Assembly (NCBI GenBank): GCA_903932755.1
Contig: CAIZHL010000536.1
Span: 1 to 5,392, forward strand
Length of the DNA stretch: 5,392 nt
Direction of reading: 5' to 3'
Origin: an uncultured beta proteobacterium
GTDB taxonomy: Bacteria; Pseudomonadota; Gammaproteobacteria; Burkholderiales; Rhodocyclaceae
A model generated the notes under the pieces. The model saw only the letters and a list, made by a program, of their open reading frames with translations, did not search any database and was not told where the DNA came from. This document shows positions 1 to 5,392 of this stretch, piece by piece. The translations under genes and the position numbers were made by a program. Within the stretch, counting starts at the first letter, position 1; the number at the start of each line of letters is the position of its first letter.

Positions 1-467
1 AGCTTGTTGCGGTTTGACTCGAGATTCGACAGCAGACGGATCTCTTCAAGGGTTTCTATCGGCATGGCGTGCGCTTCGTCGATCAGCACGACCACCTGCC
101 GGCCTTCGCCATACGATTTGATCAGGTGGTCGTGCAAGGCGCGCATGACCACCGATGAGCGGGCGTTGTCGGAAACTTCCAGGCGCAGTTCGTCGGCGAT
201 GGCATACAGGATGTCGTCGCGCGAGAGGGATGGATTGGCGAGGTAGATGATGGTGACGTTGTCCGGCAGACGCTCCATCAGCACGCGACACAGCATGGTT
301 TTGCCGCTGCCGACTTCGCCGCTGACCTTGACGATGCCTTCATCGTGGGTGATGGCGTAAATCAGGGCATCAAGCGTCGCTCCGCGATTGGCCCCGTCAA
401 AGAAAAAGTCGGTATGGGGGGTGATGCGGAAGGGCGGTTCGTTGAGGCCGAAGTGTTCCAGGTACAT
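1..467 (-). CDS. ExeA/MshM-like AAA ATPase, C-terminal part outside the window
   Basis: This is the N-terminal 155 residues of a P-loop ATPase of the ExeA/GspA/MshM family; the frame stays open to the left edge. The protein begins MYLEHFGLNEPPFRITPHTD, the typical opening of this family. A Walker A motif GEVGSGKT lies at residues 50-57 and a Walker B motif VVVLIDEAH at 125-133. Known members power assembly or cell-wall insertion of type II secretion or MSHA-type pilus machinery, often with a membrane or peptidoglycan-binding part after the ATPase domain; that part is not visible here. The opening looks more like MshM than like GspA or the PEP-CTERM-associated ATPase, but I do not assign a symbol. 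The ATG lies 8 bases after the stop of the response regulator gene and has no strong Shine-Dalgarno site, so the two are probably co-transcribed and translationally coupled. The family call is firm; the exact machine served is open. Confidence 0.85.
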   Translation of the reverse strand, partial: MYLEHFGLNEPPFRITPHTDFFFDGANRGATLDALIYAITHDEGIVKVSGEVGSGKTMLCRVLMERLPDNVTIIYLANPSLSRDDILYAIADELRLEVSDNARSSVVMRALHDHLIKSYGEGRQVVVLIDEAHAMPIETLEEIRLLSNLESNRNK

Positions 468-475
468 GGTTGCGG

Positions 476-1930
476 TCAGTCCGGTCGCTCGATACGGGGC
501 GGTGCGCTGGTGACGCGCTCCAGAGTATCGATTCGATTGTAAAGCGTGGTGCGATTTATGCCGAGCAATCGTGCCGCCTGGCTCATGTTGTCATGGGCGA
601 GTTGCTGAGCGGCTTCGATGTAAGCCTCTTCCCAAAGCCGGAGGGTGGCGTCCAGGTTGAATTCGCGCCGACTTTGAATGTCACCAAGAGCAATCGCCAC
701 CAGTTCTGCCCTGCTCGCTGAAGTCGGCACGGGCAGAACGCCGGCCGGATGCCGCGCATCGCCCAGATCGAGTTCGGCTTCAAGCTCTTCAATACTGATT
801 TCCTTGCCGGCAAACTTTGTGGTCAGGCGGATTGCGATATTGCGCAATTCTCGGACATTGCCGGGAAATCCATAAGCCAACATACGCTCGGCGGCAGCTG
901 CATTGAGTTTGAAAGGTGGCAGGCCGGCTTGCACCGCGTAGATGGAGCGAAAATGTTCAAGGAGGGTGATACTGTCATTGCCAAGTTCGCGCAGGGCCGG
1001 AATGGCGATGGTAAACACAGAAAGCCGGTGGTAAAGGTCGGCGCGGAAGCGTCCTTCGCGTACCTCTTTCTTCAGATCACGATTGGTGGCAGCAATGATT
1101 CGTGCCGAGGAACGCCGCGCCAATGTCTCACCGATGCGCTGGAATTCGCCATTCTCGAGCACGCGCAGCAGTTTCGGCTGCAGGTCGAGCGGTAATTCGC
1201 CAATTTCATCCAGAAACAGAGTGCCGTCGGATGCGTCTTCAAAATAACCGGCGCGGGCTCCGCTGGCGCCGGTAAACGCACCTTTGCTGTGACCGAACAA
1301 CGTAGCTTCTACCAGGCTGGGTGATATGGCCGCGCAGTTCAATGCCAGGTACGGTTTGGCGGCGCGATCGGATAGGCGATGCAATGCGGCAGCAGCCAAC
1401 TCCTTGCCGCTACCCGACTCCCCTTCGAGCAGCACCGGAAATGGCGATGCCGCGAACTGCCTGAGTTGGGCGCGCAACTTTTGCATCGGGGCGCTCTCAC
1501 CAATCAGCCCATCATCAATCTCTGTCGAGGTGTCTCTAAAAGACAACACTCGACCGATGAGTTTGCGCAGAAATTCAGGATCAGCGGGTTTGGCGACGAA
1601 TTCTGTAGCCCCAAGCGCTCGTGCATGACGTGCATTGAGTTCGTCGCTTTGGCCCGACAACACCACGATGCGCGTTTCCGGGGCATGCGCGAGGATGTCT
1701 GCAATCAGGGAAAAGCCTTCATCGGGGCGATGGGGCGTGGGTGGCAGGCCGAGATCGATCAGCGCCAGGGCCGGGGCATGCTTGTTCTTGCGCAAGAGGC
1801 CCACCGCTTCAGCCCGTGTAGAAGCCGTGCATACCGCGTAGTCTCGACTGAGAAAATAGCGCAACGTGTCAGCGATCAGCGGATCATCGTCGACAATCAG
1901 CAACTCGGTTTTGCCTGCGGGCGAGGTCAA
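476..1930 (-). CDS. Sigma-54-dependent response regulator (NtrC family)
   Basis: This 484-residue protein is a complete bacterial enhancer-binding protein acting on RNA polymerase with sigma-54. The receiver domain (about 10-130) has acidic residues D14-D16, probable phosphorylated D59 and conserved K114. The AAA+ domain (about 142-370) has Walker A GESGSGKE at 170-177, an intact sigma-54 contact loop GAFTGA at 217-222, Walker B TLFLDEIG at 237-244, arginine-finger region [11 protein letters not shown] at 293-303 and GFPGNVREL at 354-362. A Fis-type helix-turn-helix lies at about 449-470. The receiver has a long loop after D59 ([13 protein letters not shown]), recalling the PrsR regulators of PEP-CTERM/exopolysaccharide loci, but the rest does not prove that role. 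The start is TTG: no in-frame ATG or GTG is found between 1930 and about 2090, and the receiver fold begins right after it. The Shine-Dalgarno site is poor. A putative sigma-54 promoter lies upstream, suggesting autoregulation. The ATPase gene follows 8 bases downstream. The partner kinase is not in the window. Confidence 0.93.
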   Translation of the reverse strand: MTSPAGKTELLIVDDDPLIADTLRYFLSRDYAVCTASTRAEAVGLLRKNKHAPALALIDLGLPPTPHRPDEGFSLIADILAHAPETRIVVLSGQSDELNARHARALGATEFVAKPADPEFLRKLIGRVLSFRDTSTEIDDGLIGESAPMQKLRAQLRQFAASPFPVLLEGESGSGKELAAAALHRLSDRAAKPYLALNCAAISPSLVEATLFGHSKGAFTGASGARAGYFEDASDGTLFLDEIGELPLDLQPKLLRVLENGEFQRIGETLARRSSARIIAATNRDLKKEVREGRFRADLYHRLSVFTIAIPALRELGNDSITLLEHFRSIYAVQAGLPPFKLNAAAAERMLAYGFPGNVRELRNIAIRLTTKFAGKEISIEELEAELDLGDARHPAGVLPVPTSASRAELVAIALGDIQSRREFNLDATLRLWEEAYIEAAQQLAHDNMSQAARLLGINRTTLYNRIDTLERVTSAPPRIERPD

Positions 1931-1964
1931 AGACTTGGCGTGTTCTGGGTGGGTTGGTTTGATC

Positions 1965-1979
1965 GCAACATCATAGCCG
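1965..1979 (-). promoter_or_regulatory. Candidate sigma-54 promoter of the response regulator gene
   Basis: Read on the minus strand, the sequence is CGGCTATGATGTTGC. It has the invariant GG and GC separated by exactly 10 bases, and matches the consensus TGGCACGNNNNTTGC at GGC and TTGC. Transcription would start near 1954, giving a leader of about 24 bases before the TTG codon at 1930. Because the gene encodes a sigma-54 activator, autoregulation would make sense. The match was found by eye; the middle bases of the -24 element deviate, so chance is possible. Confidence 0.45.
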
Positions 1980-2008
1980 AAACCTGCCGTAGCCGATTTT
2001 GTTGGTGG

Positions 2009-2024
2009 ACGGCGTTTGCCCCGT
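2009..2024. promoter_or_regulatory. Imperfect palindrome, possible operator or activator site
   Basis: The 16 bases ACGGCGTTTGCCCCGT have outer arms ACGG and CCGT that are perfect inverted repeats, with one further inner matched pair: five of eight pairs match. The centre is about 62 bases upstream of the predicted sigma-54 transcription start of the regulator gene and about 60 bases upstream of the predicted mla start. It could therefore bind a dimeric regulator acting on either side. No family-specific operator is recognised, and a palindrome of this quality can occur by chance. Confidence 0.25.
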
Positions 2025-2062
2025 TCTTCATAGCTTGGGAAGATAGATGGCGTGCTCCGTTC

Positions 2063-2071
2063 TGCTAGAAT
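2063..2071 (+). promoter_or_regulatory. Candidate extended -10 promoter of the mla operon
   Basis: TGCTAGAAT fits the extended -10 pattern TGnTATAAT with a single mismatch. No good -35 box lies 16-18 bases upstream (ATAGAT at 2043-2048 is poor), which is tolerable for an extended -10 promoter. Transcription would start near 2077-2079, leaving a leader of about 32 bases before the mlaF ATG at 2110. This supports the ATG at 2110 over the upstream in-frame ATG at 2047, which would lie outside the transcript. Confidence 0.5.
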
Positions 2072-2088
2072 CGTGCGCTGTGAATTTG

Positions 2089-2103
2089 ACCGGGGTTCCC
2101 GGT
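2089..2103 (+). repeat. Perfect 6-base inverted repeat in the mlaF leader
   Basis: ACCGGG and CCCGGT are exact reverse complements separated by GTT. In RNA they could form a short GC-rich hairpin ending 6 bases before the mlaF ATG. The right arm supplies the only weak Shine-Dalgarno-like bases (GGTG at 2101-2104), so the hairpin could limit ribosome access. It might equally be a DNA operator just downstream of the promoter. It has no run of T after it, so it is not an intrinsic terminator. Confidence 0.4.
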
Positions 2104-2109
2104 GTGAAC

Positions 2110-2925
2110 ATGTCCCAGGAATCCCTTGTCGAAATCCGCGATCTGAACTTCACTTACGACAGCCGGCCGGTCCTTACAGGAATCAACATGACGATTCCGC
2201 GCGGCAAGGTTGTTGCGGTGATGGGGATTTCGGGGTGCGGCAAGACCACTACACTTCGCCTCATCGGCGGCCAGCTGAAGCCGACCTCGGGTGAGGTGCG
2301 GGTCGGCGGGCAGGTGGTGCATGAGCTTGATGCCGACGGCTTGTACGCTCTGCGCCGTCGCATGGGGATGCTGTTCCAGTTCGGCGCCCTGTTTACGGAC
2401 ATGTCTGTCTTCGACAATATTGCCTTCCAGATGCGCGAGCACACCGATTTGCCGGAGGCCATGATTCGCGACCTTGTGTTCATGAAACTGCACGCCGTCG
2501 GATTGCGTGGCGCCCACAGCCTGATGCCGACCGAGCTTTCGGGAGGCATGGCGCGCCGGGTCGCCCTGGCGCGGGCGATCGCCCTCGATCCGATGCTGAT
2601 CATGTATGACGAGCCCTTCGCCGGCCTCGACCCGATTTCGCTCTCCATTGTCGGCGAGCTGATTCGCAAGCTGACCGATGCCTTGGGCGCCAGTTCCATT
2701 GTGGTCACGCATGACGTGCAGGAGTCATTGAAAATCGTTGACTACGTTTATTTCGTGTCGGAAGGAAAGATCGTTGCCGAGGGTACGGCTGAAGAGATGA
2801 AGCACTCCACGGTGCCCTATGTGCATCAATTTATTTGGGGGGAAGCCGACGGGCCGGTGCCGTTCCAGTATCCTGCCCGTCCCTATGGCGAAGAACTGAT
2901 GGAAAGAGCGGCACAACGTGGATAA
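2110..2925 (+). CDS. mlaF: Phospholipid ABC transporter ATP-binding protein MlaF
   Basis: This 271-residue protein is the cytoplasmic ATPase of the MlaFED(B) complex, which moves phospholipid between the inner membrane and the periplasmic carrier MlaC. All ABC motifs are present: Walker A GISGCGKTT at 39-47, Q-loop Q90, signature LSGGM at 143-147, Walker B with catalytic E168 in LIMYDEPF (163-170), D-loop AGLD at 171-174 and switch H201. The stretch LSGGMARRVALARAIALDP is strongly MlaF-like. The length equals that of known MlaF (about 270). The ATG at 2110 (MSQESLVEIR) was chosen because it matches the family start; the frame is open upstream to an ATG at 2047, but that precedes the likely transcription start. 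It is the first gene of the operon, and its end overlaps mlaE by 8 bases. Nothing in it looks broken. Confidence 0.96.
   Translation: MSQESLVEIRDLNFTYDSRPVLTGINMTIPRGKVVAVMGISGCGKTTTLRLIGGQLKPTSGEVRVGGQVVHELDADGLYALRRRMGMLFQFGALFTDMSVFDNIAFQMREHTDLPEAMIRDLVFMKLHAVGLRGAHSLMPTELSGGMARRVALARAIALDPMLIMYDEPFAGLDPISLSIVGELIRKLTDALGASSIVVTHDVQESLKIVDYVYFVSEGKIVAEGTAEEMKHSTVPYVHQFIWGEADGPVPFQYPARPYGEELMERAAQRG
2901..2908 (+). promoter_or_regulatory. Ribosome binding site of mlaE
   Basis: GGAAAGAG inside the end of mlaF lies 9 bases before the GTG at 2918 and supports that start. The next in-frame methionine is residue 34, which would remove the N-terminal amphipathic part of MlaE. Confidence 0.55.
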
Positions 2926-3712
2926 CGGCCTTACAAGAGCGCTGCGCCAACTGGGCGCGCAGTTCAACTCGCGTATCTGGCGCCTGGGTTTTGCCGCCCG
3001 CTTCTTTCTGGCGATCATGCTGCACTCGGGCACCTCGCTGCGGCGTATTCATTTGACGATACGGGAAATTTACTTTACCGGCGTCCTCAGCCTGATCATC
3101 ATCCTTGTTTCCGGTTTGTTTGTCGGCATGGTTCTGGGTTTGCAGGGTTATGACACCCTGGCGCGCTATGGTTCGACGGAAGCACTTGGCGTTCTGGTGG
3201 CATTGTCGCTGGTGCGTGAATTGGGGCCTGTGGTTGCAGCTCTGCTGTTCGCCAGCCGTGCCGGCTCGGCGATTACGGCGGAAATCGGCATGATGAAGGC
3301 CACTGAGCAGCTATCCGCCATGGAAATGATGGCGGTTGATCCGATCGCCCGCGTTGTGGCCCCGCGCTTCTGGGGCGGGGTTATCTCGATGCCCCTGCTC
3401 GCTGCTTTGTTTTCGGCGATGGGAGTGTTTGGCGGTTATCTGGTGGGTGTGCAACTGATCGGAGTCGATGAGGGCTCGTTCTGGGCACAAATGCAGGCCT
3501 CGGTCGATTTCCGCGAAGACATTCTCAACGGCGTTATCAAGAGTTTTGTGTTTGGCATCATCGTAAGCTGGGTTGCGGTGTTCGAAGGCTATGATGCCGA
3601 GCCAACCGCGGAGGGCGTTTCCGGGGCGACCACGCGTACCGTTGTAACATCGTCGTTGGCCATTCTGGCCGCCGACTTCGTTCTCACCGCCTTCATGTTT
3701 ACAGGGACATGA
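2918..3712 (+). CDS. mlaE: Phospholipid ABC transporter permease MlaE
   Basis: This 264-residue integral inner-membrane protein is the permease of the Mla transporter, working as a dimer beneath the MlaD ring and driven by MlaF. The N-terminal part (1-45) is amphipathic and basic. Hydrophobic segments lie at about 52-76, 87-112, 148-182, 205-223 and 241-262. The family signature SLVRELGPVVAALLFASRAG is at 97-116, followed by the cytoplasmic coupling region EIGMMKATEQLSAMEMMAVDP (122-142) that contacts MlaF. The length matches the family (about 260). Translation starts at GTG, overlapping the mlaF stop by 8 bases, which suggests translational coupling. The mlaD start follows the TGA after one base. 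No missing element is seen. Confidence 0.95.
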   Translation: MDNGLTRALRQLGAQFNSRIWRLGFAARFFLAIMLHSGTSLRRIHLTIREIYFTGVLSLIIILVSGLFVGMVLGLQGYDTLARYGSTEALGVLVALSLVRELGPVVAALLFASRAGSAITAEIGMMKATEQLSAMEMMAVDPIARVVAPRFWGGVISMPLLAALFSAMGVFGGYLVGVQLIGVDEGSFWAQMQASVDFREDILNGVIKSFVFGIIVSWVAVFEGYDAEPTAEGVSGATTRTVVTSSLAILAADFVLTAFMFTGT

Positions 3713-3713
3713 C

Positions 3714-4187
3714 ATGAGCCGTACTACACTTGACCTTTGGGTCGGATTTTTCGTTGCCGTCGGACTGGGCGCACTGTTGTTTTTAGCCCTCAAGGTGGGC
3801 AACCTGGCGTCAACCAGTAGCGGGGAAACTTATCCCATCTACGCCAAGTTTGATAACATCGGGGGTCTCAAGGTTCGCGGTGCAGTAAAGAGCGCCGGGG
3901 TGGTGGTCGGGCGGGTGACGGAGATTCGTTTCGATCCCGAGGCCTATCTCGGAGTGGTGACCATTCAGGTGGATGCCCGCTACAAGTTTCCGCGCGATAC
4001 CTTCGCGACGATCAATACATCGGGTTTGCTGGGCGAGCAGTACATAGGTTTCGAGGTCGGCGGTGATACGGCGATGCTGAAAGCAGGTGATACGATCAAG
4101 AAGACCCAGTCAGCTGTGGTTCTGGAGAAGTTGATCAGCCAGTTCATGTTCAACAAGGCCGCCGAGGATGATGGCGGCAAAAAGTAG
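3714..4187 (+). CDS. mlaD: MCE-domain phospholipid transport protein MlaD
   Basis: MlaD is anchored in the inner membrane and forms a hexameric ring in the periplasm through which lipid passes between MlaE and MlaC. The 157-residue protein has one N-terminal membrane segment (about 8-28) and one MCE domain (about 38-116) with the hallmarks FDNIGGLKVRGAVKSAGVVVGRV and TSGLLGEQYIGFEV. L105 and L106 correspond by motif to the two pore leucines in E. coli MlaD. A C-terminal helix (VLEKLISQFMFNKA, 136-149) follows, ending in an acidic and lysine tail. It is somewhat shorter than E. coli MlaD (183 residues) but has every core element. The ATG has AGGGA at 3703-3707 six bases upstream and comes one base after the mlaE stop. 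Confidence 0.95.
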   Translation: MSRTTLDLWVGFFVAVGLGALLFLALKVGNLASTSSGETYPIYAKFDNIGGLKVRGAVKSAGVVVGRVTEIRFDPEAYLGVVTIQVDARYKFPRDTFATINTSGLLGEQYIGFEVGGDTAMLKAGDTIKKTQSAVVLEKLISQFMFNKAAEDDGGKK

Positions 4188-4211
4188 TCAATAACGGGTG
4201 TCTGAAAAAGA

Positions 4212-5051
4212 ATGAAGACCACGCTGCCGGCTCGAATCAAATCCCTCACATTGGCCATTGCCGCCGCCGGCTTTCTGGCCGGATGCGCCACGTCGGGAAA
4301 TCCCAAGGATCCGATTGAGGGCTTCAACAGGGCCATGTTCGCCTTCAACGAGGGACTCGATTCGGCCATCGTCAGGCCGGTCGCATCCGGCTATGAGGCG
4401 GTGCTGCCTTCGCCCGTAAGAACTGGTGTCACGAATTTCTTCAGCAACATAGAAGATCTCCTGATCGGCGTGAATAACCTGCTGCAGGGCAAGGGTTCGG
4501 AAGCGTTCAGTGACCTTGGCCGCGTCGCGATCAACTCTACTATCGGTCTGCTCGGTCTTTTCGATATTGCGTCGGATGCCGGTCTGGAAAAACATGACGA
4601 GGATTTCGGGCAGACATTCGGTCGCTGGGGCGTCGGCAACGGAGCGTATGTGGTGGTTCCGGTGTTCGGACCTCGTACCGCACGGGATACGGTTGGCCTC
4701 ATTCTCGACGTCGCCGCCGATCCGCTGACCCATGTCGGTGCGGGTGATGGTCGGGATGTCTTGCTTGTCCTGCGCGGGGTGAATGACCGGGCGAATTTGC
4801 TGCCGGCCGACAGGGTGGTCGAGGAAGCCGCGTTGGACAAGTATTCCTACATTCGTGATGGCTACCTTCAGCGTCGTCGCAACCTGATTCACGATGGCAA
4901 TGCGCCGCGCGAACCCGAGGCGGATGCGGAACAAGTGGAGCGTCCGGTAAGGGCCGAAGCGGGCGCCGCCGAACCGCGAGTCAGCGCAGAGGTTACTGCA
5001 CCTGCATCTCCTGTCCTGGTAGCCCGCACTGAACCGGCAGCCGCAAAATAG
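4212..5051 (+). CDS. mlaA: Outer-membrane lipoprotein MlaA (VacJ)
   Basis: MlaA sits in the inner leaflet of the outer membrane and removes phospholipid from the outer leaflet, passing it to MlaC. The 279-residue precursor has a lipoprotein signal peptide with basic start, hydrophobic core and lipobox LAGC, placing the lipidated cysteine at C25. Residue 26 is alanine, not aspartate, which fits sorting to the outer membrane. The MlaA domain spans about 32-230 with DPIEGFNRAMFAFNEGLD (33-50), GQTFGRWGVGNGAYVVVPVFGPRTARDTVG (133-162) and LDKYSYIRDGYLQRRRN (208-224). Residues 230-279 form a tail rich in Ala, Pro, Glu and Val, probably disordered, and longer than in E. coli MlaA. The ATG is 24 bases after mlaD, with only an A-rich weak ribosome site (GAAAAAGA). 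In E. coli the gene lies apart from mlaFEDCB; here it is inside the operon. Confidence 0.95.
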   Translation: MKTTLPARIKSLTLAIAAAGFLAGCATSGNPKDPIEGFNRAMFAFNEGLDSAIVRPVASGYEAVLPSPVRTGVTNFFSNIEDLLIGVNNLLQGKGSEAFSDLGRVAINSTIGLLGLFDIASDAGLEKHDEDFGQTFGRWGVGNGAYVVVPVFGPRTARDTVGLILDVAADPLTHVGAGDGRDVLLVLRGVNDRANLLPADRVVEEAALDKYSYIRDGYLQRRRNLIHDGNAPREPEADAEQVERPVRAEAGAAEPRVSAEVTAPASPVLVARTEPAAAK

Positions 5052-5083
5052 CCGGGCGTGTTGCCCCGAATCCAAGCAATCTC

Positions 5084-5087
5084 AGGA
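5084..5087 (+). promoter_or_regulatory. Ribosome binding site of mlaC
   Basis: AGGA stands 7 bases before the ATG at 5095 and fixes the start of MlaC. The 43-base gap after mlaA holds no evident promoter or terminator. Confidence 0.6.
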
Positions 5088-5094
5088 CCCCCCA

Positions 5095-5392
5095 ATGAAA
5101 CTCCTGTTTTCACTCTTCAGCGGTTTGCTGATCTCCGCGACTGTCATGGCTCAGGACGTCGCGCCCGATGTGCTGGTTAAGACGGTCACCAATGACGTTC
5201 TGGACATTGTCCGCAAGGACAAGGATATCCAGTCCGGCAACACCAAGAAGGCCATTGAACTGGTCGAGACCAAGGTATTGCCCCACTTCAATTTCACGCG
5301 CATGACCCAATTGGCAATGGCTCGCGATTGGCGGCAGGCCACTCCGGCGCAGCAGAAGACCCTGACCGATGAGTTTCACACCTTGCTGGTGC
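5095..5392 (+). CDS. mlaC: Periplasmic phospholipid-binding protein MlaC, C-terminal part outside the window
   Basis: The first 99 residues are visible and the frame is open to the right edge; the family is usually about 200-215 residues, so roughly half is missing. MlaC is a soluble periplasmic carrier (MlaC/Ttg2D family) that shuttles a phospholipid between MlaA and the MlaFED complex. A cleavable signal peptide is seen at 1-19 (MKLLFSLFSGLLISATVMA, then QD) without a lipobox cysteine. The mature part begins with helical DVLVKTVTNDVLDIVRKDKD and continues with the family region VLPHFNFTRMTQLAMARDWR (61-80), then QATPAQQKTLTDEFHTLL, typical of MlaC. Its place after mlaA and mlaFED agrees. 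The other end and any following mlaB cannot be judged. Confidence 0.93.
   Translation, partial: MKLLFSLFSGLLISATVMAQDVAPDVLVKTVTNDVLDIVRKDKDIQSGNTKKAIELVETKVLPHFNFTRMTQLAMARDWRQATPAQQKTLTDEFHTLLV

Noticed and set aside
2003..2019. Sigma-54-like sequence on the plus strand (TGG...TTTGC) that could drive mla
   Set aside because: The spacing between GG and GC is 9 bases instead of the required 10, so it should not be functional.
1379..2068. A 229-codon plus-strand open frame opposite the response regulator and crossing the intergenic region
   Set aside because: The opposite strand encodes a complete sigma-54 activator with all motifs; the plus-strand product is Cys/Arg/Trp-rich with no family resemblance.
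2047..2109. Longer MlaF starting at the ATG at 2047
   Set aside because: The extra 21 residues do not resemble MlaF N-termini and would overlap the candidate -10 box and transcription start; the ATG at 2110 gives the normal family length.
2065..2712. Two minus-strand open frames opposite mlaF (215 and 184 codons)
   Set aside because: They are antisense shadows of an intact ABC ATPase and have no recognisable motifs.
5052..5072. Small inverted repeat GGGC-GTGTT-GCCC after the mlaA stop
   Set aside because: The stem is only four pairs and no T run follows, so it is not a convincing terminator; mlaC follows with its own ribosome site in the same operon.
4188..5075. A 295-codon open frame on the minus strand opposite mlaA
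   Set aside because: It lies entirely over a convincing MlaA gene, has no recognisable domain, and is explained by GC-rich codon bias of the true gene.

Overview
The window looks like chromosomal DNA of a Gram-negative proteobacterium. It is GC-rich and carries most of an outer-membrane lipid-asymmetry (Mla) operon. The gene order mlaF-mlaE-mlaD-mlaA-mlaC, with mlaA inside the operon, together with the style of the proteins, points to a betaproteobacterium, possibly of the Rhodocyclales or a related group. That placement is inferred from remembered family patterns, not from a search.

Left part, minus strand (1-1930): a two-gene unit read right to left. The first gene (476-1930) encodes a complete sigma-54-dependent response regulator with receiver, AAA+ and Fis-type helix-turn-helix domains. 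Eight bases after its stop begins an ExeA/MshM-like AAA ATPase (1-467), which runs off the left edge. No histidine kinase is visible, so the signal input of the regulator is unknown. The ATPase family is usually tied to type II secretion or type IV/MSHA pilus assembly.

Middle (1931-2109): a 179-base divergent intergenic region. On the minus strand it holds a candidate sigma-54 promoter in front of the regulator gene. On the plus strand it holds a candidate extended -10 promoter for the mla operon. A 16-base imperfect palindrome lies between the two promoters, and a perfect 6-base inverted repeat sits in the mlaF leader.

Right part, plus strand (2110-5392): five tightly packed genes. MlaF (ATPase) and MlaE (permease) form the inner-membrane ABC core. 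MlaD is the membrane-anchored MCE-domain ring protein. MlaA is the outer-membrane lipoprotein that takes up mislocalised phospholipid. MlaC, cut by the right edge, is the periplasmic carrier between MlaA and MlaFED. Together they describe a phospholipid route across the envelope that keeps the outer leaflet rich in lipopolysaccharide. No mlaB gene is seen; it may lie beyond the right edge.

I see no tRNA, rRNA, CRISPR array, insertion sequence or phage gene. Most of the window is ordinary, well-known biology. The points worth a second look are the regulatory signals in the divergent region, the TTG start of the regulator, the regulator-ATPase pairing and the C-terminal tail of MlaA.
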